In this document: piece after piece, positions 26,391-38,318 of the stretch
How positions within the stretch are numbered: position 1 is the first letter of the stretch
Layout: each line of letters starts with the position of its first letter
Origin: Voacanga thouarsii
Taxonomy: Eukaryota; Streptophyta; Magnoliopsida; Gentianales; Apocynaceae
Direction of reading: 5' to 3'
DNA length: 64,000 nucleotides
Assembly (NCBI GenBank): GCA_026120185.1
Contig: JANUWF010001050.1
Coordinates: 1,059,001 to 1,123,000, forward strand
Notes under the pieces: generated by a model
Told to the model about the DNA's origin: nothing
Seen by the model: only the letters and a program-made list of their open reading frames with translations
Database searches by the model: none
Program-made: the position numbers and the translations under genes

Positions 26391-27466
26391 TTAATTCTTT
26401 TGAACATTTCCATCACTAATCAAATGCTCAATTCTTCCTTCAGGATGCTCAAAGAAATCAGCCACGTCTAAATGAGTTACATCAACATCATCAAGGTTGA
26501 TATCATCATCATCATGAAGAGAATGTTGTAGAGTAAAATTTGTTTCAGCATTTTTGGCTTTCTTCTCAATAGACGCCTGATACAGATCAACAAGGTGTTT
26601 TGCAGTATGACAGGTACGAGACCAATGACCTTTTATGCCACAACGATAACATTTATCTTCATAATTTTTAGGAACATCATTTTCTTTTCCTTTCACGTTA
26701 GTTTTTGGCCACTTCTGGTGGTTGTCATTATTTCTCGTAACTTTATTTTGACTGTTGCGATCATAATGAATATTTTTATCACGATTATATATATGTCCAC
26801 AGCCACGGCCATATCCACGACCACGACCACGACCTCTTCCAGGGCCAAAATTACAAGTTCTAACATCATTCACTTCTGGGAACGGAGTAGAACCTGTTGG
26901 TCGAGTTTCATGATTTTTCATTAATAACTCATTATTTTGCTCAGCTACAAGAAGACAAGATATCAATTCTGCATATTTCTTGAATCCCTTTTCTCGATAT
27001 TACTGCTACAGGAGCACATTCGGGCATGAAAAGTAGAAAAAGTTTTTTCTAACATATCCTCATCAGTAATATTTTCTCCACACAGTTTTAGCTGCGAGCT
27101 AATTTTAAAAATAGCAGAATTATAATCACTAACAGATTTAAAATCTTGTAATTGCAAATGCATCCAGTCATACCGTGCCTTTGGAAGGACGACCATCTTC
27201 TGGTGATCGAACCTTTCTTTCAAATTAGTCCACAAAATAAGTGGATTTTTCACGGTAATGTATTCAACCTTTAAGTCATTATGAAGATGATGATGGAGAA
27301 AAATCATAGCTTTAGCATTATTTTGTGATGATGATGGATTTCCTTCTACAATGGTATCTTCCAGACCCATTGCAGCTAAATGCATTTCAGCATCTAGTAT
27401 CTAAGATAAATAGTTTTTCCCAATAATATCAAGAGTTGCGAACTCGAGTTTGGTAAGATTTGACAT
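26391..27466 (-). pseudogene. Copia gag (broken)
   Basis: This is the capsid/nucleocapsid protein that would package the element RNA in cytoplasmic particles. The likely start at 27466 reads MSNLTKLEFATLDIIGKNY. A TAG soon follows where a tryptophan codon is expected. The capsid region has YDWMHLQLQDFKSVSDYNSA near 27160. A frame change near 26965 separates it from the C-terminal half, which carries an RG-rich stretch (GRGRGRGRGYGRG near 26825) and one CCHC zinc knuckle (CYRCGIKGHWSRTC near 26640). The product ends at 26391, short of pol. Confidence 0.88.
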
Positions 27467-27570
27467 GTGGATACAAAATCAAATAGAAAAAGTACCTACC
27501 TTCCTCTTTTGTTCAAGAACACTTCAATAGTATCATCGTGATTATAACCTTCAGTACTTCGGTAGAGTCT

Positions 27571-27583
27571 CGTGCTGATAACG
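27571..27583 (-). other. Primer-binding site
   Basis: On the minus strand CGTTATCAGCACG directly follows the 5' LTR, the expected location for tRNA priming. Plant Copia elements often carry this sequence. Confidence 0.7.
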
Positions 27584-27934
27584 CGTTATAAAATTTGGGT
27601 AGTATTAGAATAAAATCTTCACACTACATACTAATAAAATTCTAACTATTTTTTGAACAAGAATTTCTCTCTTTCTTTTCTCTCACAATTTTCTCTAATC
27701 TTTCTTTCACAAAATAATGGTGTCTTACAAGTTTAGAGAATAGCTCTATTTATAGAGCTCTAATTAGTGGATTACATCATGGCATACATCATCTTTCACT
27801 AATCTTAATTAGTGGTGTCTCCACTAAATGGTGGACATCCATAAAAATCTTCTCTAATAATTCACATAAATCCATAATTAGTGGAGCCTCCACTAATTAA
27901 TAGAGCTTCCAATAATTTTAAGATATTCATAACA
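27584..27934 (-). repeat. 5' LTR of the complete Copia
   Basis: Same length as the left LTR. The terminal TG has become CG at 27584, which alters the end that integrase would recognise. On the minus strand a TATAAATAG box lies here upstream of gag and is the likely promoter. Confidence 0.92.
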
Positions 27935-27939
27935 CTTTG
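27935..27939 (+). repeat. TSD CTTTG (right)
   Basis: Matches 22277-22281 exactly. Confidence 0.92.
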
Positions 27940-29037
27940 ATATGTTTAGGTGAGTTTTTCTTTTTAATACAAATTAAATATTTTTTTTTATGTTGAGATA
28001 AATATTCATATTTTATTCTTCATTATTATTTGTTTAATTTTTGTTTAAAATATTCTCTTTTTTGCTGTACTAGTGGTTTGTAAGAAGAACAACATATAAA
28101 ATTATAGTTTAAACTTTTTTATATAAATAAATAGAAAGGAATAATTTATAAGCTTTTTGAGCAAATTTACAATTTTATTATTTTTTTATTTTTTGAACTA
28201 AGTATGGATAAATTCTCAAAAGAAAATCAATTTCTTTTTTTCTTTATTTTTCCTCTTAAAAAGTTTTTTTTCCATTTCTAGCACTGAATACCTAACTTAT
28301 ATAGTCCAAAAAATCTATTACTCAACTATATAGCTATTAATTGGAAACTATGACATAATATGTTACCATTGATTTATTATCTGAACACTTAAATCATCAT
28401 ATTAAGAGAAAAGAAAGGAGGAGAGGAAAAACTATGTGTGTATAGAAGTGCTCCCACTATTCTTAGGGTCTACATGTGTCACTATTTGATTGCCCTCATC
28501 TTTCTCTCTCTTCTTACTGTCTCTAGTAACTTTCCTCCCTACCTTCTAAGGCTTCATCCTTTTCAGTCTGCATCTATTTGGCTAGATTGGAGTTTCAGTT
28601 TTGCTTTAAGCTCTGATCTTGACCAAAACTACTTTCTTTTTCCACTATTTTATTAGCCCACTCCTCCTTTATTTATAAATTATAAAAAACCTTGTCGCCT
28701 TAATTATTTGTCAAGATCTGAGGCTCTTTGGTATGTGTTGACAATATGTATTGTGATATCTATTAGTAATTGGCACAATTTGATATGAACTAAGTTAGCT
28801 TTACAATCAAATCTACATGAGATCTTGCTAGATTATTTGCCTAAGATTCTGCATATATTTGCAAGCTTACAGAATAGAGGATCTTTGAGAAAAATTTGGA
28901 TAGAAGTAGTAACACAATGAAACTGTAAAACTACGATGGATGTTCCATCAATTTCTTAGATCACACAAACTACAGGTATATGGGTTGTATATATATATTC
29001 AGGGATTTTGTTCAACTCAAAAAATTGAATTCTTCCC
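27940..29037. other. AT-rich spacer
   Basis: I see no gene. It may include the missing 3' end of the neighbouring Sirevirus-like element, but no copy of that element's LTR is visible here. Confidence 0.4.
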
Positions 29038-29587
29038 TCCCCCCCCTCCCCCTAACTTCACAAATTTTGTTTAACACCCGATCATCAAATACAAACTTTA
29101 CACATCCAACTCGCGATGTGTACCATTAAACCATAAATCCACTCCCTGTTTCCTCCAGTCTTCCCTTTCTTAGATTTGAATAAAATTTCCAAATTAAGGT
29201 GGTGTAATGTTTTTCAACAACTGATAGCAGAGCATCCCATCCAAGAGACTCAAACATACTAAGAATAGTTGAATACTTTAAGAAGGACTCAGGGGTAACA
29301 CGATATCCAACAATCACAGTTCTATTTTTAGATACCCACTCATTGTATTCAAACTCGCTTTTGGAATCAAGGAATCGAGGTTCCTATGTGTCAAAGCTTT
29401 CCTCTTTAGGAATTTGTTCTAATGAGTCGATTTGGGAGACTAGTTCTTCAGCAATGATTTCCTTTCCTTTCTTCTTTGTAGCAGATTGAGTAGCCGCAAT
29501 AGCTTTCTTTCCCGCCACTGCCTTGGTTTTCTTGGTCTTCTTTGATTTGGGTTCAGTTCTCTTGCTAGATTTCGGAAGTTTTGCCAT
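29038..29587 (-). pseudogene. Extra ORF downstream of Sirevirus-like pol
   Basis: On the minus strand an ORF starts at 29587 with a very lysine-rich N-terminus (MAKLPKSSKRTEPKSKKTKK). It reads through one TAG at 29384 into EPRFLDSKSEFEYNEWVSKN and VEKHYTTLIWKFYSNLR. After a second stop at 29126 the frame continues to VKFVFDDRVLNKI. The middle resembles the N-terminal part of plant transposon proteins often found downstream of pol in Sirevirus and gypsy elements, described as env-like or 'putative plant transposon protein'. It shares the strand of pol and lies about 460 bases after it. Function is unknown and it is truncated. The C-rich tract at 29040-29052 (G-rich on the minus strand) marks its decayed end. 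Confidence 0.6.
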
Positions 29588-30050
29588 GGTAGTCGTGAAG
29601 TAAAGGTGCGAGCTTTTTTATTTTGCAGAGAGAATGGAAATTCTCGGTGAGGAAGAGAAAGGGGTCAATAGCGGATTTGTAAAAGCTTCTTTTGGGATTT
29701 CCTAGGCACATTGGGAAGATAAATACACTTAAGTACACTAAAAAATGGATTTTTGTAGGATTTGAAAAGCTAATTTTTAAAAGGCATGAATAGTTTGAAT
29801 TTCAAAAAGAAAATCTAGATGCAAATATTTTTCAACCAAAAAAAAAAAAAAATCACACGAGACTTATGAGCAGTTGCCATTTTGGACTTGAGGCTCTGTC
29901 CAAAATGTCCATATGATTTTGACAAATGCACTTTGGCTCAAAAGGTGATTTTGGAGAAGGGTTTTGGATTCATCTTATCCAGAATGTCCATCTAAAATTA
30001 GCAATTGTCAGAAACCTGCAAGAATGAAAAGTTTTACTCCAGTAGAGTTA
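29588..30050 (-). other. Spacer between pol and downstream ORF
   Basis: No coding sequence is recognised. It contains an A run near 29845. It would form the region between pol and the extra ORF on the element RNA. Confidence 0.45.
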
Positions 30051-33000
30051 CTAGTCATTTAATTTTGTAATTCCTAATCCTCTTCTTAGATGATTGAATC
30101 TATCATTAACCAGAGGTTTAGTGAATATATTTGCATGCTGATAAATAGTTAGAATATATTGCACGCAAATATTACCCTTAAGCACATGATCTCTAATAAA
30201 ATTATGCTTAATTTCAATGTGTTTAGTTCTAGAATGCTTAATAGGATTTTTTATTAGATTGATAGCACTAGTATTGTTACATAAAATAGGCACGCCGTTA
30301 AAATTAAGCCCAAAATCAAGTAAAGTATTTTTCATCCATAAAATTTGTACACAGCAATTTCCTACTGCTATGTATTCTGCCTTGGTTGTTAAGAGTGAGA
30401 CACAGGCTTACTTTTTGCTGTACCAAGAAATGAGAGAGTATCCAAGAAATTAACAGTGTCCCCTGATACTTTTTCTCTCAACTTTGCTGTTGGTATAGTC
30501 AGTATTCGTGTATCTTATAAGATCAAATGAGTTAGTTTGTAAATACCATAGGCCATAATCAAATGTTTTAACCAAGTATCTAAGGATACGTTTTACAACA
30601 TATAGGTGGGATTATTTGGGACATGACTGAAATCTTGCACAAAGGCAAACTAAGAACATAATGTCGGGTCGACTAGCAATGAGATATAGAATATTTCCAA
30701 TCATACCTCTATACTTTGATTCATCTATTTCTTTACCGTTTTCATCTTTGAATGATGTGTTCATAGATGTACTAATTTCTTTAGTTTCATTCATTTCAAA
30801 TCTTTTGAGTAGTTCCTTGGCATACTTAGCTTGATTTAGGAAGATCCCATCTTTAGTTTGCTTGATTTGTAACCCAAGGAATAAGTTGAGTTCTCCCATC
30901 ATACTCATCTCGAATTCTTACTGCATAACCTTTGTAAATTTCTTGCATAGAGAATTATTAGTGGCTTCAAAGATAATTTCGTCAACATAAATTTGAATAA
31001 TAAGAAGATCCTCGGTATTTTTAGATTTAATGAACAATATGGTATCAATCAATCATATTGAAAAACCTTTTGAAAGTAGAAAACCACTAAGTTTTTCATA
31101 CCAAGCACGTGGAGTTTGTTTTAAACTATAAAGAGTTTTGGAAAGTTTAAAGACATGGTTTGAAAAATATTCATGAATAAAACCAGGAAGTTACTCCACA
31201 TATACTTCTTTTTCATTAAAACTATGTAAAAAGGCACTTTTAACATCCATTTGATAAAGTATGAAACTTTTAAAGGATGTAAAAGCAAGCAACATTCTAA
31301 TGGATTCTAATTGAGCAACGGAAGCAAAAGTCTCATAATAATCAATGTCCTATTCTTGATTAAATCCTTGGGCAAATAATCTAGCTTTGTTTCTAATAAT
31401 AACACCATGATCATCAAATTTATTTCTAAAAACCCACTTGGTACCAATCACAGGATAATCAAGTAGTCTAGTAACAAGCTTCCAAACTTGATTTCTTTCA
31501 AATTGATTCAATTCTTGTATGGTCAGAATCCAAAAATCATCACACAATGTTACATCAATGCAATCAGGTTCAATACTTGAAACTAAAACAAAATTATCAA
31601 CAAAATACCGTCTAGTTTTGACTCTAGAGCTAGGGTCGCCAATAATCTACTCATTTGGATGTCCAGTATTGTATTTGTAATCTTTTGGTAAGTCTTGATC
31701 AGTGTGCTCTTTAGTTCTTTGTTTGTTTTCTTCAGCTTATTATTCTTCTAATTCCTCTTCTTTGGTATGAATGTCAAGTGGTGTAGCTTTGTGCCATTCA
31801 CTGCATTTTTCTTTTGTGGTTCCTACATCATCATCATCATTTCTAGAAGAATATATATATTTGATTCATCAAATACAATATGTACAGATTCTTCCATGCA
31901 TAGAGTTCTTTTATTGTATACTCTGTATACCTTTTTGTTAGAAGAGTATCCAAGAAATATAGACTCATTCGATTTGCTATCAAATCTTCTAAGATTGTCT
32001 CGAGTGTTGAGGACAAAACATTTGTAGTCAAAACTTTAAAGTAAGAAATAGATGGAACTTTGTCAAATATGAGTTCAAAAGGTATTTTTCTTAGAAAGGG
32101 CCTCAGCATAACATGGTTGACAATGTAGCAGACTGCATTCACAGCTTTGGAAGGGAGTTTTCACAAAGTATTGATCTTGCCATCTCTTGCAAAGTTCTAT
32201 TTTTCCTCTCAACCACACCATTTTGTTGAGGAGTTGTTTTTGCTGAAAAATTATGTGAAACACCACTTTCATCACAGAATTTTGTAAAGTTATGGTTGTA
32301 AAATTGTCTACCATTGTCACTCCTAATTGAAATCAATTTGCACCCAAGGAATTTTGAACACGTTTGAGCAACTTTGAAAATTCAGAGAAAGCCTCATCTT
32401 TTTGTTCAAGAAACAAAATCCAAATGAATTTTGAAAAGTCATCCACAAGTACATAAGCATACCTCTTACCACCAAGACTAGTAGTCCTCATTGGTCCAAA
32501 CAAATCCATATGTATGAGTTCAAGAGGTTTTAATGTTGAAATTATTTTCTTGGGTTTAAAAGAGGTTTTGATTTATTTTCCAAATTGGCAAGCATTACAC
32601 ACCCGGTTTTTATCAAATCTTATTTTGGGCAGTCCTCTAACAAGCTCATTTGAGGATAATTTATTCAGCAAATCAATAGATACATGGCCTAGTCTTCTAT
32701 GCCAAAGGTAGCCATCATCATCATTCACGGAGAGACATCTAATATCATAAGTCATAAGACCATCAAGATAAAATACATACACATTTCCAATACGGTTAGC
32801 CAAAAAAATTATCTCATTACTAGAGCTGTCCATAATAGTGTAAGAATCCTTTTCAAAAATAACTTTGCAGCCATTATCATATAATTGGTTGATTCTAAGT
32901 AGATTGTACTTTAATTCATTAATTAACAACACTTGTTTGATAATAGTAGAGGATCCCTTACTAATGTTACCTATTCCAAGTATATTTCCTTGTCTCTAAA

Positions 33001-33120
33001 TGTGACAAATCCATCATTTGTGACTTGAATGTTTTCCAACAGTTCGACATTTCCAGTCATGTGCCTAGAGTATCCACTGTCAAAGAACCACTTTATGGGG
33101 CTCATCTTGTCTGATAAATA
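30051..33120 (-). pseudogene. Sirevirus-like pol (protease, integrase, RT, RNase H)
   Basis: Order on the minus strand: protease WFFDSGYSRHMTGN near 33075 (the DSGxSRHMTG form typical of Sireviruses), then LWHRRLGHVS near 32690. The integrase core has HMDLFGP, RSDNGRQF near 32320 and QQNGVVERKNR near 32215. RT has GTKWVFRNK near 31430 and QMDVKSAF near 31240, and the YVDD box reads YVDEII near 30985. The connection domain has LNLFLGLQIKQTKDG near 30870, and RNase H has TKAEYIA near 30400. Many stops and frameshifts are present, so it is inactive. Gag lies upstream and the extra ORF downstream. Confidence 0.88.
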
Positions 33121-33123
33121 TAC

Positions 33124-34756
33124 CTATACATAAGATGGACGAGTGATCTTTTGTACCCATACCTTCTTGGGTCCAAGGGGCTTAGTGATGATTCTTTTAA
33201 CTCTCCAAACAGTTTTCATACCTGATTCAATTCCTTTCCTAACATGACACTTAGATGCATTGTGTCCAAAATTACCACAATAAGTACAACATTGATGACT
33301 TGCATTTGAGGAGTTGGCTTTCATGAAATAGAATTTTCAATTTCCAATTTTGTTATTATGTTTGTAATCGAGACCATCTCTATTTCTAGTAGCACATTGC
33401 ATATCAAGAATTCTATTCAAGTTATCTTGGCCATTTGTGAACTTCTCTATACATGTAGTAAGATCATCAACTCTCTTTCTCATGTTTTCAAAATCGCTGA
33501 GCATAATTTCAAGAGAGGAGGCTTTATCACACAAGCATTTGTTCTCAAGTGTTAAACATTCCAAAGAAGTAGAGATAACTTCCTTTTCAACATTAAGACA
33601 ACAAATGGAATCAAGCAAAACTTTGTTCTCACTCAATAGCTTGTCATTTTCATCTAACAAAGAATCGATCTTCATTTTCATTTCCTTGTTTCTTCTAGAC
33701 AACTTTTTGAGTTCATGAAATATATCAATGAGAAGCTCAAGTAGAATTATACAATTTAGACACAGAGTTTAATGGGGTAGGATTTACCTTATCCTCTATT
33801 ACCATAAAACATATGTTGGCTATCTCATTTTTAGATTCTCTATTTCCTTTAGATTCAGAATCATTTTGATCCCCAGTCCCAATCAACCATTCTCCTTTCT
33901 TCATCTTTTTGTCCTTCTTCTTCATTTTGAATTGCTTAGCTTCTTTTTCTTTAGGTACTGGACAGACGACGATGAAGTGTTCTGTGCTTTTGCACTCATA
34001 ACATTGAGGCTTGAAGGAAGAAGTTTGTCCATTCTTTTTGATAACCTTCTTACCCCTTTTGAAGTGGTCTTTTCTGAACATTTTTTTGAATTTTCTAGCA
34101 ACCATTGCCAAATCTTTTGTATTCAAATCAGTCTCATCGTCGCTATCAGTTTGATCACTGTAGGCTTCTTCATCAATTACTTTTAAAGCTGTTCCTTATT
34201 TGCCTCTATCATCATCATCATGCTTTTAAAACCTTCTGAATTTTATTTCATGGGTCAATAGAGATCCGATAAGCTCTTCAGTTGGTAAGCTATTTAAATT
34301 CTTGGATTTCTCTATAGCCAAGGTTTTTATCTGCCAACTTTTCGGCAAAGCATCAAGTAACTTCCTATTTTGCTCACCAAGTGAATAGATTTTCCCATAT
34401 ACCTTTTGTCCATTCATGATGTTTGTGAATCCGTTGAACATATCAGTTATGTTCTCACTTGGCTTCATAATGAATAGCTCATAATTGAGGACTAAAAGTC
34501 CTAACTTTGATTTCTTTACTTGATTTGTCCCCTCATGGGTGACTTCAAGTAATTTTCACATTTTATAGGCTGGATCACAACCACTAACTAGGTTGTATTC
34601 ATTAGTATCCAGAGCACAACATAGTATGTTCATTGCTTGAAAATTTAGTGTTATTGTTGCATTATCTTGGCTGTCATACTCATCACTTTGTTTCGGTATT
34701 GTTTTACCTTCAACAATTTTAGATGGAACAAATAGTCTTTCTCGACCAGATTCCAT
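33124..34756 (-). pseudogene. Sirevirus-like gag with coiled coil
   Basis: The start at 34756 reads MESGRERLFVPSKIVEGK. Capsid sequence (NITDMFNGFTNIMNGQKVYGK near 34430) and a first zinc knuckle (CYECKSTEHFIVVC near 34000) follow. A long charged helical segment (MSRRNKEMKMKIDSLLDEND onward, 33702 to 33400) is predicted from its heptad pattern to be a coiled coil. The second knuckle is CTYCGNFGHNASKC near 33265. The long Gag with coiled coil and two knuckles fits Sirevirus elements. Frameshifts and stops near 34555, 34226, 33737 and 33337 break it. Confidence 0.85.
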
Positions 34757-34910
34757 AGCTTAAAGTTAATTGAGCATACATAGATTTTCATTTGATTTTT
34801 CCAGAATGTATAATTGTTTGTCAAAGACCCCTCAACGTATGGTAAGGATGAGGTGTTTGCAATCAGGATTTTTCCTACAAGGCTGTTAAGCCGAGAACAA
34901 TATAGACCAA

Positions 34911-34925
34911 CGCTTTGATACTAAT
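34911..34925 (-). other. Primer-binding site (degenerate)
   Basis: On the minus strand ATTAGTATCAAAGCG follows the LTR end. It resembles the initiator-Met tRNA site TTGGTATCAGAGC with a few changes. Confidence 0.6.
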
Positions 34926-35345
34926 TGATAAACCTTAGAAGGGGGTGAATAAGGTTTATAGCAAACAAAAATTAAATTTTCAAAATTCTTTGAATACTTT
35001 TGATAAGAACCGAGAGTATTTTGAATGACGAAAAGCAAGTCTCTGTTGTGTTCAAAAGTGCTTGGAAGCAAAGCTTCGAATCTACCAGTAAATCACAAGA
35101 ATAAAAGACTCACAAGGCATAAGTTAACAAAGCTTTCAACTGTTTCATAAAAGGCTGTAAAACCAATCACTGATTTGCTAGTTTGAAGGTCATAATTTTT
35201 AACTCAAAAGAACAGTTTGAAAACATTCATAAATGCTAAGTAAAGTGCACAAGAGAGAGGGACTCAAAGATTTATAGTGGTTCAATCCTTAAATGATCTA
35301 TATCCACTACCTTAAGCATTCACTTAAGGATTTCAAAAACATCCA
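34926..35345 (-). repeat. 5' LTR of the Sirevirus-like element (partial)
   Basis: On the plus strand it starts TGATAAACCTTAGAAGGGGG, the reverse complement of a common plant LTR end (CACCCCCTTCTAAGG...TCA). The other end is unclear because a plus-strand Copia fragment begins at about 35350. No partner LTR is found downstream of pol, so the element is truncated. Confidence 0.6.
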
Positions 35346-35349
35346 CTAA

Positions 35350-38318
35350 ATGCTATTTTCCCAACTTAATGGTAGTAGGCAATACCAACATTTTATAAGA
35401 GGATCACCACATTTGGTTTTATACCCAACCTCTACCAACAGTTCATTATATCATACTGAAACTAACAAATGTATTAAGTTATCTCCTACTAATAAGACTC
35501 TCCTATGGCATCTTAGACTTAGTCATATTAATCTAAATAGGATTTAAAGACTTGTAAAAGAAGGTCCTTTAAGTGACTTAAAGGTGGAACATTTTCAAGT
35601 TTGCGAATCGTGTTTGGAAGGTAAAATGATCAAAAGATCATTTCCTTCCAAAGGAAATAGAGCAAAGAAAGTCTTAGAATTAGTGCACTCCGACGTATGT
35701 GGACTAATTAGTGTCTAAGCTAGAGGTAGGTATGAGTATTTCATTACTTTTACGGATGATTACTCAAGATATGGCTATGTTTACCTAATGACTCATAAGT
35801 CTAATGCCTTAGAAAAATTCAAAGAATTTAAGGCTGAGACTGAGAAGCAGTTAGGAAAGAACATTAAGACACTTCGATTAGATCGAGATGGAGAATATCT
35901 ATCCCATGACTTTAGATCTTACTTGTCAGAAAATGAGATTTTATCCAAACTAAGTGCACATGACACTCCTCAACAAAATGGAGTGGCAGAAAGGAGAAAC
36001 AGGACCTTGTTAGACATGGTCAGAACAGTGCTAGGCTTCTCTACACTCAGTACATCCTTTTGGGGATATGCTATACAAACTGCGACATATATATTGAATA
36101 TGGTTCCATCAAAGTCTATCCCTAAGACTCCATTGGAATTGTGGAATGGGCGGAAGCCTAATTTGACACACATCCGGATTTGGGGTTGTCCTGCATATGT
36201 GCTAAAGGGAAAGATTGATAAAATGGAATCACGATCAAATTTATATCTGTTTGTTGGATATCCAAAAGGAACAAGGGGATACTACTTCTATAATCCTTAA
36301 GATAAGAAAATATTTGTAAGCACAAATGCAATTTTCTTAGAGGACAAGTACATAGAAGAACGATGATCTTAGAGTAGGGTTATTTTGGAAGAAACCAATG
36401 GAGATAATCCCAAGCAAATGGTTTCTGAAACCCATACTCAAGATTCACGTGGAGGATTCGTATCTATGCCATTTACTATGCCAGATTACATTGGGAGAGA
36501 AATAGATGTTACACCTTCTATACCCACTGACTCTTCGGCACATAAAGTGGAAGAACCTCCTGCCCCTGTTCAAAATCCAGTCGTTGAGGAATCAGCAAAT
36601 CTAGTTCCAGTTAACGAGGAGGAGGAAAGTCCAATCATCCAAGAACCTCCACAGCTTAGACGTAATGGGAGAGTCATTCAACGTCCCTCTAGATACTTAT
36701 TCTATGGAGAAGCTTTTCAAACAGTCTCTTTTGAGGAAGGAAAGGATCTCGCCACGTATAAAGAAGCTGTAGAGGACATAGACGTAGATCATTGGAAGAG
36801 TGCAATGGATTCAGAAATGAAATTCATGTACACTAACTCCGTCTAGGAACTTGTGGACCTGTCTAATGGGGTAAAACCTATTGGGTGCAAATAGGTCTAC
36901 AAAAGAAATGAGTAGATGGGAAAGTGGAAACTTTCAAAGCTAGATTGGTTGTTAAGAGTTATATCCAACGAGAAGGTATTGACTATGAGGAAACCTTCTC
37001 GCCTGTGGCCATGCTAAAGTCTATAAGAATCCTCCTATCCATTGTAGCTCACTTCGACTATGAAGTATGGCAAATAGACGTTAAGACAGCTTTCCTTAAT
37101 GGAAATCTTGACGAATGTATCTACATGGTATAGCCAGATGGTTTTATCCAAGAAGGTCAATAACAAAAATTTTGTAAGCTGAATAGGTCCATAAATGGGC
37201 TTAAACAAGTGTCTAGATTTTAGAATATCAGATTTAATCAAGCCATTAAAACTTATGGTTCTGATCAACATCCTGATGAACCTTGTGTCTATAAGAGAAA
37301 TATAGATAGTAATGTGATTTTTCTCATACTGTATGTTGATGACATCCTTCTCATTGGAAATGATGTAAGAACATTAACATTGGTGAAAAGTTGGTTGGGT
37401 AAACAGTTTGATATGAAGGACTTGGGAGAAGCAAGATATGTTCTGGGAATTCAGATCTTTCAGGATAGAAAGAACAAACAGATAGCTTTATCCCAAGCTT
37501 CATATATTGACAAAATACTGACGAGATTTTCTATGCAAAATTTCAAGAAAGGTCAATTGCCTTTCAGACATGGAATTCAGTTATCTCAGAAGTATAGTCC
37601 TAAAACTCCTAATGAAGTTGAGTACATGGAACGAGTTCGTTATGCATCAACTGTAGGAAGTCTCATGTATGCTATGCTTTGTACTCGTCTAGACATTTAT
37701 CATGCTGTTAGGATGGTCAGTAGATATCAGTCAAACTTAAGATCGGAACACTGGACAACAGTTAAGCATATATTCAAGTATCTTCACAGAACTCGAGGAT
37801 ATATGCTAGTTTACTCAGCTCTAAAATTGGTACCTATAGGTTACACTGATTCAGATTTTCAAGCTGATAGAGATCTTCGCAAGTCTACCTCAGGCTCTGT
37901 TTTCACCTTAGGTGGTGGTGCAGTTGTGTGGAGAAGTATCAGACAATCTTCTATTGCTGACTCTACAATGGAAGCTGAATATGTGGTAGCTTGTGAAGTA
38001 GCTAAAGAGGCAGTATGGTTGAAGAAGTTCTTAATAGAACTTGAAGTGGTTCCTTCTACATCTCAAGCCATTAGTTTGTACTGTGACAACAGTGGTGCAG
38101 TGCCAAATGCAAAAGAACCGTGCAACCATCAGCATGATAAACACATTGAACGTAAATATCACCTACTTAGGGAGATTGTTCAACGTGGAGATGTAAAAGT
38201 GTGCAAGATTTCTTCTGCTGAAAATCTTGCTGATTCTTTTACTAAAAGTTTACCTGTAAGTGTTTTTGGAAGTCATATAGAAAGTATGGGTATTTCTGAC
38301 ATGTCCCATTTACTCTAG
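35350..38318 (+). pseudogene. Copia pol (5'-truncated), integrase to RNase H
   Basis: The element starts within pol: gag, protease and 5' LTR are absent. Visible in order are LLWHLRLSHINLNRI (pre-integrase, 35500), CESCLEGKMIKR, integrase core HSDVCG, LRLDRDGEY (35875) and QQNGVAERRNR (35970). RT has GIDYEETFSPVAM near 36975, QIDVKTAFLNGNL and LYVDDILLIGND (37330). RNase H has GYTDSDFQADRD near 37845, MEAEYVVA and LYCDNSGAV. Its RT and RNase H catalytic motifs are intact, but stops occur near 35548, 35719, 36298, 36364, 36844, 36892 and 37132, plus a frameshift near 37165. The last third (37314-38318) is open over 334 codons. Confidence 0.9.

Larger units (their letters stand above)
22282..27934 (-). 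mobile_element. Structurally complete Copia retrotransposon
   Basis: The element is 5,653 bp long and is read on the minus strand. It has two 351-bp LTRs, a 5-bp TSD (CTTTG) on both sides, a polypurine tract and a primer-binding site. Between them are gag, protease, integrase, RT and RNase H in Copia order. Comparing the two LTRs by eye I count 11 substitutions and no gaps, about 3% divergence, so it is a fairly young insertion. Gag and Pol resemble the Ale/Ivana group; the lineage is not settled. It is defective because several codons have become stops. Confidence 0.93.
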
